Shown: piece after piece, positions 54,620 to 64,000 of the stretch
Position numbering within the stretch: the first letter of the stretch is position 1
Layout: each line of letters opens with the position of its first letter
DNA from: Polytrichum commune
Lineage: Eukaryota; Streptophyta; Polytrichopsida; Polytrichales; Polytrichaceae
Assembly (NCBI GenBank): GCA_950295325.1
Contig: OX485809.1
Coordinates: 36,585,081-36,649,080 of the forward strand
Length of the DNA: 64,000 bases
Direction: 5' to 3'
Position numbers and translations under genes: made by a program
The notes under the pieces: generated by a model
The model's input: only the letters and a program-made list of their open reading frames with translations
Database searches by the model: none
Told to the model about the DNA's origin: nothing

Positions 54620-56258
54620 ATGGCAGCGATGGCTACCATGGCGCCCTCCACATCGCTCTCCTCTCCCGCCACATCCCTCGCCGCTCGCAACTCAACCTCG
54701 TCATCCTCCTCAGTCAAGTCCTCTTTCTTTGCGCCTTTGAAGGTGCCTGCCCTCAGCGGCGGAGTGGTGAGTGTGCGTCGTCAGGTTCATGGGGCCAATG
54801 TGGTGGCCACCGCCACCTCCAAGCTCGTCAAAGACAAAGCCGCGAGCGAGAAAGTCGAGGAGAAGCCTGCGGTGCAGAAGGAGCTGGTGAGTTGAGGGAC
54901 CGGGTTTAGTGAAGGGATGTGGAAGTTGTTGCATTGTGGTTTGGTATGGTTGCATTGTAATGTGATGAAGTGCATTGGATATTGGATTAGGGTATTGGAT
55001 TGGGGTTTGATGGGAAGCGGGGAAGATTTTGAGATTGATGTGCGGGATGTGTTTGGCATGTGAAGTTGGTTACCAGGGAGGAGGGGTTAGTGCTCTACGA
55101 AGACATGGTGCTGGGGAGGTCATTCGAGGATATGTGTGCACAAATGTACTACAGGGGGAAGATGTTTGGATTTGTGCATCTGTACAATGGCCAGGAAGCT
55201 GTGTCGACGGGATTCATTAAGCTGCTGAAGAAGGAAGACTATGTGACAAGCACATACAGAGATCACGTGCACGCTTTGAGCAAGGGTGTGCCAGCTCGCC
55301 AGGTGATGAGTGAGCTCTTCGGCAAGAGCACGGGTTGCTGCAGAGGGCAAGGTGGTTCCATGCACATGTTCTCTGCCGAGCATGGTCTGTTGGGAGGGTT
55401 TGCCTTCATTGGTGAGGGTATCCCTGTGGCTGTGGGCGCCGCCTTCACATCCAAGTACAAGCGTGAGGTTTTGAAGGATGACAATTCCGATGCGGTGTCT
55501 ATTGCTTTCTTCGGTGACGGAACAGCTAACAACGGCCAATTCTTCGAGTGTTTGAATATGGCTCAGTTGTGGAAGTTGCCTGTGATCTTTGTTGTAGAAA
55601 ACAACCTGTGGGCTATTGGTATGTCGCATTATCGGTCTACCTCAGACCCAGAGATCTGGAAGAAGGGCCCTGCATTTGGAATGGCAAGTGCCCATGTGGA
55701 TGGAATGGATGTGTTGAAGGTCAGGGAGGTTGCCAAGGAGGCCATAGCCAGGGCTAGGAGAGGAGATGGTCCTACTCTTATTGAATGTGAGACATATCGG
55801 TTCAGAGGTCACTCTCTTGCTGACCCAGATGAACTCCGGGCCCCTGGTAAGCTCATTGTCCAGATGCTGTTGAGTGACAGATAAATTCTGTACCGTGAAC
55901 TGTTCTGTTAGTATCTTCTAAAAGACGATCTTCAGGAAAATAAGAGGTTGACTGTAATATGCGTGTTTGTCTGTGTGCAGCCGAGAAGTCGCATTATGCT
56001 TCCAGGGATCCAATTGTTGCTTTCAAGAAGTATTTACTTGAGAACGGCCTTGCCACAGAGGAAGACCTAAAGGCAGTTGAGAAGAAGATTGATGATGTTG
56101 TAGAAGATGCTGTTGAGTTCGCAGATGCTAGTCCACTACCTGTTCGCAGCCAGCTTCTTGAGAACGTATTTGCTGATCCTAAAGGATTTGGTATAGGTCC
56201 TGATGGTAAGTACAGATGTGAGGACCCTGGTTTCACTGCAGGGACTGCCCAGGTGTAG
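54620..56258 (+). CDS. PDH-E1 ALPHA: Plastid pyruvate dehydrogenase E1 component subunit alpha, 3 exons, 441 aa
   Basis: Exons 54620-54886, 55066-55846 and 55981-56258 join in frame (1326 nt). The first about 70 residues are Ser/Ala rich with few acidic residues, a chloroplast transit peptide. The mature part begins near [20 protein letters not shown]. The thiamine diphosphate motif is GDGTANN (239-245) ending at VVENN (265-269); the [11 protein letters not shown] loop is at 153-163. The C terminus [20 protein letters not shown] closely matches the plant plastid isoform, not the mitochondrial one. With E1 beta it decarboxylates pyruvate and passes the acetyl group to E2, feeding fatty acid synthesis in the stroma. 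The intron 1 acceptor (CATGTGAAG/TTGG) has a poor pyrimidine tract but is the only AG that keeps the frame. Met 54620 is the first of three close ATGs. Confidence 0.96.
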
Positions 56259-58730
56259 TTCTTTGCTCGAGGTTTTTAAATTTTTAGTGAAGTTGTATTT
56301 TTATCGGATTTGAGGATAGCCAGATGTTTATGTCTGCAGTCAACTGGGTGCAACCCTTATTAAATGTTGGTCTTCGATACCATGAAGTTAGAAGTATAGG
56401 CTCTGAAACAAGTGGATTGCAGTAATTTGAAAGTTACCTGGCAGATTGTATTTCTTTCTTGGAGAAATACAGTGCACCTGGTGCTAACAGACTCTTAATC
56501 ATACAAAGAGGCTACACCTTGTCCTCGTATGCAAGCCATGGCAATGGTGTATTATTGTAATTCATGGAAATAGCTGGGAAGTGATGACCTCTTTGTAGTA
56601 TGCAAACTAAATGTTCGTCAGTCCTTGACAAGATGGCCACTGTATAATTCTTACAACAGAATTATTTCTCTGACAGCCTTCTAGGAAGGCAGTTTGAGGT
56701 GGAATTTTGATCTGCCTCTGCAGTCAATTTACACCTGGAATAAAAACCCAACAGTTCTCTAGCTCGCAGCCTCTCTATGCTGTGGCCCATTCACTAGAGT
56801 CGCACTGGTTGCAGATTATGTTGTAAGTTGACTTCCGTTCAAGGTTCGTTGGAAATAGTTGTATAAATTTGAGTGTACAGAAGAGTTGATAGGACCTGAA
56901 TCCCCTTGCTGAATCGTTCACATAAAGCAGCTTCGTGTGCAAGGAAGGTTGCATGAGCATATTTGCACTGGTGAAGAATGCTTGTACACGTTACTCAACT
57001 AGCTTTCTATGTGCTATTCGTGGACTATTTGTGTTCTAGTATCCTGGACTTTGCAATTATAGGGTTCAGAATGAAGACTCTGTTTCCAAGAGGTTCAGGA
57101 GCATGGAATGTGGAAATCAAATCAAATCCATCAGAACTGTTCCTGGATTGTCGTCAGTCACAGGATGTAGTCAAGTATGAAAGTTCTGGAAATTGAAGAC
57201 ATGACTTTCCTTGTCAACTATGACGAGCACGAGGATGGAATTACTTGAAGGGGATTTGTGAATACCGTAGTCTTCAGTGACTGCAAGACGATGTTCCTTG
57301 AATGTGAAATTTCAGATTATTGGATGCACTTCTATATCCTTGTGCCACTGGTTTGTCTCATGGTTTTCAAGGAAGTGTATCTGCCGTAGTCACAGAAAGG
57401 AATCCCTCACGTATGAGAAAAAACTGAACATCCTCTACACCACAGTGCTTCCCAACATAATCTAGACAGGATTGGGAAGCCGCTCTGTGCATCTTGTCAG
57501 CAAAAAGACACATGGTCATTGCTGCAATCTGAAGTACTCGCAGAGCTTGGAATGAAGGGCATACAAATCAATATGTACTTTATAACATGATGTCCAAACA
57601 GCACAGAAATTGCATAGATTTGCAAGGAAAATTGGAAGATGACACTTCAAAATTTGATACTCACATTATACAAAAGCAGGTTCCAACTCCCATCTCTCCC
57701 TTAAGTGCACCCTAGGCGGCCCAGACGGCTGTCCTGAGGCTGTCTGGAGTCTGGCTACTTCAATGCTTCGTACATGTGGTCCTTGTCTTTGCAGTGCAAT
57801 AACTTTCACAAATGATATGAGAGCTGTAGGTGGAGAAGCTAGGAAAACTGCTCATCTTTGCCTCTGCCTGAGTAGTAGACTCAGCGTAAAGATAAATTTG
57901 ATTTCGTCCTATTTAAACCCTAATCGCTTTTAGCAGTTCTGTAGTATTCGTGTATTAATCTCTTATACCGGATGGTATGAAATTTTCATCACGTTCCTTC
58001 CAAGTTACATTGGGGTGGGTGTCAAGAAGTATAACCTTTGTAGACAACAAGCTATCACTATACACTAAAACATCACATCATAGTGTATTTATGTTATACA
58101 AATTCAAAATTCCGTATGGATGATGAGAGGCCCAAATCAGGCTCCAAAATATGCTAATAACAGTCACGCTGCAAAAAAAAAAGTCTTACCCAAATTCTCA
58201 AAATTTTGAAAACATCATAATGAAGATGTGATAACTGATCCTTGTGCTTGAACAAGAGCTACACAAATATGAAACATCCATAAAGCCCAGTCCCAGTCCA
58301 GTCAAATCAGTCCCAGTCTAGCAAAAGATTTGGTTCACCTACAAGCATATGAGACTTAGACAACTCGTCTTGCATCAAGTGAAAATTTCTTGCATCACTA
58401 AAAAAAACATCTAAAATTCTACCACTATAGTACATATACAAGTAAAAAAAACCACTGACACAAGACACGTTGCCTAGGTCTCATGTACTTTTAGTATTTG
58501 TTCACAGAAACTCCCCACTAGTGCCCAGAAATTCAACAAAACCTATCACCATTCACACCCCATGCATACATCTCATTCAATAAATAATATCAGGTGATCA
58601 CAGCCAAAATACAGACAGTTCCATCACTCCTCCAAACTTGTCATTTTAGTGGTCACAAAGAGTCCAATACAACAATTGTTCATGCCGTTCACCTCATGTA
58701 AGTCAAATCAAAGCATGGATGCAGCGGAAA
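56259..58730. other. PDH E1 alpha 3' UTR and intergenic, no gene recognised
   Basis: Transcribed-looking sequence for some hundred bases after the stop, then AT-rich DNA. The short plus-strand frames at 56978-57465 have no recognisable product. Confidence 0.5.
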
Positions 58731-58913
58731 TCACAGAAGGATTCCTATCGACATGAGAGCAGCCAGGATGGAGAGTCCGCTTGCCACGATGCTTGCGAGG
58801 ATTTCCAAGCGCACCCCATGGTGCCTTGCGGCCGTTTGGACGTGCTTGCAACTCCTCGCCGAATGGATCGACGTGTGGCGAGTGTGATAAGCCACATTCT
58901 TGTGCTTCCCCAT
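58731..58913 (-). CDS. Possible small tail-anchored protein, 60 aa
   Basis: ATG 58913 opens a frame with a basic His/Arg-rich N half (MGKHKNVAYHTRHTSIHS...) and a C-terminal hydrophobic segment of about 22 residues (ILASIVASGLSILAALMSIG). TATAAG lies about 120 bp upstream on the same strand (CCCTATAAGAGGG, about 59029-59041). Local GC content is higher than the surroundings. I do not recognise the family; it could be a small gene, the first exon of a larger one, or chance. Confidence 0.35.
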   Translation of the reverse strand: MGKHKNVAYHTRHTSIHSARSCKHVQTAARHHGVRLEILASIVASGLSILAALMSIGILL

Positions 58914-59088
58914 GATTAGAATCTGAGCGGCGGCACTGGGCTACTATCTAGACAACTCGTGCGTAATGAATGTCACCTGCCACGAAACCTTGCACCAAGA
59001 ATGAGGCCCACGTACACGTCCCTCTTATAGGGTCTTGAATTCCTTGGAAATATCGAGCATCTTTACCATAATCTTTACCATATACTAT

Positions 59089-59362
59089 CTACCTCTGACG
59101 AAACTCACTTCGTGACTTCCTACGTGCAATGATTTCCCCCCTTGGTATGGAGTTCTGGACTTCTTTTAACAACTGTCTGTACAGAATCTTGACTTTTTGA
59201 GTATACTTCCAGTCGGCTGCTGGGAGGATTTTGGAATCATATTCCACTGTAGTCAGATATTGTTGTAGGATTTGAGGGACATGAGCAGACAATAAGGTGG
59301 ATGAGGCTATTTCGGTTAGCTTCCTTAATCGGGCACCTATTTTGGGTTCTTTATCGGCGGTA
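59089..59362 (-). pseudogene. LYR-motif-like ORF with its start codon separated by a pogo insertion
   Basis: The minus frame (ADKEPKIGARLRKLTEIAS ... ADWKYTQKVKILYRQLLKEV ... RRKSRSEFRQR, stop 59089-59091) has an LYR motif and a later FR.R element as in Complex1_LYR proteins, which act in mitochondrial assembly. The family's C-terminal helices are missing, unless an AG/GTAGAT donor at the end leads to another exon. The ATG is at 60347-60349 on the far side of the 978-bp element; removing the element and one TA gives a continuous frame MTTADKEPK... . Function and family are inference. Confidence 0.4.
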
Positions 59363-59364
59363 TA

Positions 59365-60342
59365 CAATCAAGACTCTATAAGTGTTACCCCCTATAAGCA
59401 TTACAATTTCATATATGTTAAGAAAATCTAACTCTCCTACGAAAACACAATCGGTAAGATTAGTGAGTGTTATGTACGTGTTAAGTGTTATAACATGCTC
59501 TACTCCCTTCTTTGTTAATTATACCTCTATAAGTGTTCCTCAAGGTAATAATTTACGAGAGCATACATTTTAAACATGTAATCACATTTATCCCATATTC
59601 TTTGCGAACAATTCAAAATTGTTGGAGGCACACGGGTGTTCTTCTGATCTCTTTTGAGAGGGAGATAGAGGAAGCTAGGTGCTTGGTAGAGGTTGATGAA
59701 GTTGCTACTCTACTTCATCAACTGATGTTATTGTCATCTGACAGTGAGGTGGGTGACGTGATGAATGCTCATGAATACCTCAATTATGAGATGGAGTTTG
59801 ATTTAAACAACCCCTATGAACCTACCGATGAGGAGTTTTTGGATATGTATTCCTCAAAACATCAAGAAATTGATGTTGATGAAGTTATGCTTGATGTGGT
59901 AGAAGAAGCTGTAGGATGTAGTGTTGTTGAGCGTTCTCTAGACACTTTGAAGAAATACTTTGAACAAAGACCAAGTGATGCCCTATCACGCATCAGGATC
60001 ATTCAAGGACTCCAGAAGGAAGTTTCATCTCATCATTTGGAAGCTTCTCGTCATATTACTATAGACTCTTTCTTTCGGTTAGTTTAGTTGGAAGAATCTC
60101 GTCAAGTTACTATTATATAGATCATTTCGTTCAATTAGTTTAGTTGAATTATGTATTATCATTTGTACTTTCATTTTTTATTTTTATAAAATGTTATATT
60201 CCTCATTTTTAGAATTTTTAAGTTTTATTTCTATAAATATTATTAATCATCGGTATGGATTCTATAAGTGTTGCTTGTTATAATTCTATATATGTTATCT
60301 TTTTGTTACTCCCGACTTGTAACATTTATAGAGTCTTGACTG
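59365..60342 (+). mobile_element. Pogo/Tigger-like element, internally deleted, 978 bp with TA target duplication
   Basis: Ends CAATCAAGACTCTATAAGTG and the inverse of CAGTCAAGACTCTATAAATG, with TA just outside both (59363-59364 and 60343-60344), as for Tc1/mariner-pogo elements. Short CTATAAGTGTT repeats occur below the termini. Only the 3' part of a transposase remains (next entry), so the copy is non-autonomous. Confidence 0.85.
59605..60087 (+). pseudogene. C-terminal remnant of a pogo/Tigger (DDE_1, CENP-B-related) transposase
   Basis: The open frame reads RTIQNCWRHTGVL at the start, which matches the last block of the pogo DDE domain (TI.NCWRHTGI). An acidic region follows (EFDLNNPYEPTDEEFLDMY) with the typical ending (SRHITIDSFF). 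The helix-turn-helix DNA-binding domain and all three catalytic acidic residues are missing. The nominal upstream ATG at 59533 is not expected to be the native start. Confidence 0.75.
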
Positions 60343-60344
60343 TA

Positions 60345-62217
60345 GTCATTTTAATTGATGGGTGAGTGATACATGGTGGTTTTGTTGTCACCTTGATGAT
60401 ATTTGGGTTAGTCACTTTTGCAAAAGTCAAACTACATCTAACCATCCCCCGTAATGAGGAGTGCTATTCACGTGGCTATGACATGCTTGATTTTTGTGTC
60501 CAAGGTGGGCAAATTGGGAGGTGGCATGTGGCTGTGGGGTGCCGACCAACTTGTATTGTGGGTATTTTATAATGAAAATACAATTCGGCAACATTTTATT
60601 GTACATGTGACCACTTTAGAGACATGACATTGCCAATATTGGACTTGGTTTTCATTGGCAAATGACCCATGTAGAATTTGTTAATCGTGTTGTCCACTTA
60701 GTACTTACACAACATTGAACGATAAAAGAGACTTCCATATAAGTTCTCCATAGAGAATCACTCAGTTCTCCCCTATAACACCGTGACATTGGAAAGTAAA
60801 GAACCTTTGATTCCGGAGAAGACTACCTTCCTCAACTCCGATTTCAACGATTTCAAATTCTTTGGTCCTAATTCACAATCGCTAACATGCTCAAGCTTCT
60901 ATTGCTCAAATCCATTGTCTGGATGATTCCACAAAGCTGAAGGTGGCTACATTAGCCTCATCTACCTTATGTTAGTCGTCTTCTATGGTTTTCTAATCAC
61001 TCATACAAGCTTATGGATCATGGGCAATTGACATGCATCACCGAGAAATTGTGTTGTGTCACTAGAAAATCTACAAATCTACGACATTGATAGATTTGCA
61101 TATTTCTTCCATAGACATAAGATGATTGTTTAGAACTCATATGTTGGTAGTGCATGGCTTTCACCTACTTTGAAGCATGCAAAGTGATAGAAACATTCTC
61201 GAATTGAGTAAAGAAGTTGCAATTGATGATTAATAAATGCATGAAAACTCCAATCTGCATACATGAAGGTTGTGTTCACAAAGACCACTAGTTGTACATG
61301 ACATTATATTGTGAGAGAATCAATTACACCCCAATTTATGATGGTTTTTTTTTTTTCTCCTTCCTCTTTTACTAATTTTTTGATGTCATTTCTATGCATA
61401 ACATTACTCAATGATGTGGGCCCTCAAAATATAACAGTGGGATTCTAGGAGCTCAATTTGAATCTAAGTCTCCCCACACAACTTTTTGAACATCGGATTG
61501 TTATATTTCAAAGGCCCACAAAATGAGAGTTGAAGATTGAGTAATGTTATGTGTTAAGTATCTTGGGTAATACCTCCAACTTTTTGCTTTGCTTCACCTT
61601 TCAAACAACTTTGCAAGTTGTGAGAGAACTACTTCAGCCATACATAAAGTACTTTCTAAGTGATATGGTCTAAGGTTCCTTGCTGCTTTTTCTTTCTCGC
61701 ATTCAAGGTACCGTACTGGGCTCTCTACTCCAACCAAAACACATTATTTTGTCCACAAATATTTCCACATGTCATTCCTACATTGGCCAAGACCATTTGA
61801 ACCCCTCATGGCACCTATATTCCAGCAAGTCTAGTACAAGATGAAATAGAGCACGGTCTAGCCAGTAGCTGTGAATTAATGGCTCCATAGTTGTGTTGAA
61901 AAAAGGGTCAATGTCACAGTCACCTTTTCCTCTCTGCATTCTTGAATAAAAGAATTATTGATGCATCCACAAAAATTGCAAATGCTTAGTGGGCTGGAAG
62001 TATAATCTGGGGGTGATGGCAAGTATAAGAGTTAAATAAATTCAAATTTTTCTCTGATTTGAGAATGTACAAGCAGTAAAAGAATTTCAATGTACAATTT
62101 CAGTGTTCAATTTCAATGTATAACTTTACAAAATTCAAAAGCATATGGCACTGACTGGGTCGTTTTACAAGAGGCTATATACCTAGATACAAAATAAAAC
62201 TGCAGCTATCTTGGTTA
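60345..62217. other. Intergenic and 3' flank of the ILR1-like gene, no gene recognised
   Basis: AT-rich. A T-rich tract lies near 61347. No exon-like blocks on either strand. Confidence 0.5.
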
Positions 62218-63843
62218 TTAGCTTGTGGCATGTTCCTTTTGATTGGCAGCAGCCACTTCAAGATAAGAAATCGCAATATTTGCATGCAAAGCAGCTCCAA
62301 TCGGTAGAACATCTTCATCTGGGAAAAATTCTGGTGAGTGAACCATTCCTGCGCTGGACCTCTTGGAAGGATAATCAACTCCAATCAACTGCATGGCTCC
62401 TGGAATTTTCCCCAAATAAAATGAAAAGTCCTCTGAAGCCATGTGGGGCGATTGTAGTAGTAACACATTCTCCTCTCCCAATGTCTCCACCCCCACTTTG
62501 CACATGTGCTCATAGGCATTTTTATCATTGACTACTGGTGGATACAACAGTCTATCTGGATTCAAAAGCACCTCAGCTGTGCACCTCAGCACTGCTGCTT
62601 GCTGCAATATGACCTGAAGATTTACCCATAGAGAATCAGATGTTGCTTGGTTTTGCAGCAAATATGGTAGTGATTGTAAGAGCAACTCCTAAAAACTAGG
62701 TAATGGATGCAAGGAACCCTGCTACAGCCCGTAGCTGGGCGACACATATACGATATCAACCATGTCACGAGGACCGCTTGCTACAATCTACATTCATCGT
62801 TCTAATGTCAATGAAGACACGACACATCAGTGAGATCTGAGATGGTGAGCAGTACGAACTAGGTGATGGATGTGACCAACCCTGCCACAGCCTGTAGTGG
62901 GCATTAAGTCTACTGAGCCACAGTAGCTATGAGGTAGGAATTGGGTGCATAATAAAGCTGGTGGCAAGGTCACTATCACATGATAGTGGGCGTAGTGGTT
63001 GGTCATGGTAGGTTCATCAATTACGGGTGATGATGCACCCCCTTATAACCAATCAAGAATAAACACGTCAACAAAATCATTTGGCCTAACCACTCCACTG
63101 ACAATGATTCACTCAATAAGCAACCTCCTAAATCTTAAGGGACCAAGACCACATGCTCATTCCACCCCCAACCTCCATAAGTTTCCCAAATCATGAATGC
63201 CCCAATGTATTGAGGGAGAGGCAACCCTCTAAACCCCTTCCAACCCTCAAGAATTGAGGTCAAATGACTTTAGAGGGTTGTCTCTCTCAATAATGCGTGG
63301 AGACAATGAAGACTTCTGATATGTGTGGACTTCATGTTTGAGATGGGCATGCGGCATTGGCCCAAAAACCTTTAAAAGCCAATTATTTCAGTGACCGCAG
63401 GAGTTGTTCTCAGTGTGTCAAGTATGAAGGTGTAATCCTCAAAGAGAGTGTATCTTGCAGGCTCTAACCACTAGCCAAGCAAAGTTCACCTCACATAACT
63501 AGAGAGCACAAATAAGAATTCATTGAGAAGAGATCAAAATAGCTACTTTGGTGTAACTTGGCTGAATCATGATTGTAATTGACACGAGTCAAACTTTTCT
63601 CCAAACCTTATGCACTACGGACAAGGAGGTAAGACATCTCACTTTTGCTATTATGAAGAAAAGGTTAACGTCCCATAATGCCAGATTCCTGGAAAACTTG
63701 TACAAGAAAGGTACCTCATCAATGCGCTGACTCATGCGTGAAATGGTTGCCTCAGTAAAAGCTCGTAAAGTTCCCAGAATGGTCACAGAGCTCGGTATCA
63801 CATTGTAACCACCCTCACCATTGATAGATGTCACGCTGATCAC
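62218..63843 (-). CDS. ILR1-like IAA-amino acid hydrolase (M20D), 3' two exons, 5' part beyond the window
   Basis: The last two coding exons are 63715-63843 (43 codons, donor GATGAG/GTACCT) and 62613-62218 (131 codons plus stop). The first gives VISVTSINGEGGYNVIPSSV followed by TILGTLRAF, the dimerisation domain of M20D peptidases. The second gives AAVLRCTAEV, the ASEDFSFY block and HSPEFFPDEDVLPIGAALHA, in which the His is a metal ligand. These enzymes release free auxin (or related acids) from amide conjugates, usually in the ER. The end QKEHATS lacks a clear K/HDEL. The catalytic N-terminal part with the DGH/Cys metal site lies past 64000. The intron 62614-63714 holds a short foldback. Confidence 0.88.
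63208..63291. repeat. Short inverted repeat in the ILR1-like intron
   Basis: TATTGAGGGAGAGGCAACCC and GGGTTGTCTCTCTCAATA are near-perfect inverse arms of about 25 bp separated by about 34 bp. Probably a small foldback element. Confidence 0.65.
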
Positions 63844-64000
63844 CTGTTACAAACCCCAAAATACAGATTTTAGCCCGGAGTTACCTCTCTTGTAGGGATA
63901 TGAACCATGTGCGATAAAGGGGTATTTTCAAGGGGTTATGTTTACAATGCACATTTTCATGGGATAACCCATGTATTTGATGAGAATTCTTGAAATATAC
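63844..64000. other. Intron sequence of the ILR1-like gene
   Basis: Upstream (minus strand) of the acceptor TAACAG/GTGATC. No further exon appears before the window end. Confidence 0.55.

Noticed and set aside
54005-54717. Long minus-strand frames rich in Arg/Glu/Gly
   Set aside because: Generated by the CCGT minisatellite and CT tract and antisense to the PDH leader.
55120-55629. 169-codon minus-strand frame
   Set aside because: Antisense shadow of PDH E1 alpha exon 2.

Overview
The window reads as nuclear DNA of a land plant. It holds spliced genes with GT-AG introns, eukaryotic-type tRNA genes with internal A and B boxes, a plastid-type pyruvate dehydrogenase E1 alpha with an N-terminal transit-like leader, a plant RF298/RF4-type RING protein, a plant DUF1664 protein and an ILR1-type amidohydrolase. 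Gene density is low and short DNA transposons are abundant. A non-seed plant is plausible but is only an inference; the sequence does not settle the species.

Layout. 1-143 is the last exon of a RING E3 ligase. 144-19200 has no gene I can support and holds MITEs, microsatellites and a degenerate tandem array (17.5-19.2 kb) with a nested insertion. 21061-30792 is a complete 13-exon ABCC (MRP-type) transporter of 1545 aa. Its introns carry MITEs and tandem copies of its own exon-2 end. 32.0-33.3 kb has a SINE-like sequence, a dead hAT transposase and a tRNA-Ser/tRNA-Thr pair only 5 bp apart. 35277-41083 is a phase-consistent but unrecognised gene of at least 518 aa. It converges with a TruC/RluA-type pseudouridine synthase on the minus strand (41462-45814, 350 aa). 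Five copies of one hAT-like MITE family sit in the introns of these two genes. 47.4 kb has a GAGCATCTCC-type MITE. 48532-50960 is a DUF1664 membrane/coiled-coil protein. 54620-56258 is plastid PDH E1 alpha, with a minisatellite just upstream. 59365-60342 is an internally deleted pogo/Tigger element that inserted two bases past the ATG of a short LYR-like ORF. 62218 to the window end is the 3' part of an ILR1-like IAA-amino acid hydrolase on the minus strand.

The genes do not form a pathway. The shared theme is intron and flank growth by small DNA transposons: at least five MITE families are visible and most of the longer introns hold one. Exon coordinates come from reading-frame continuity, splice-site motifs and remembered family sequence; none was checked by alignment or transcripts.
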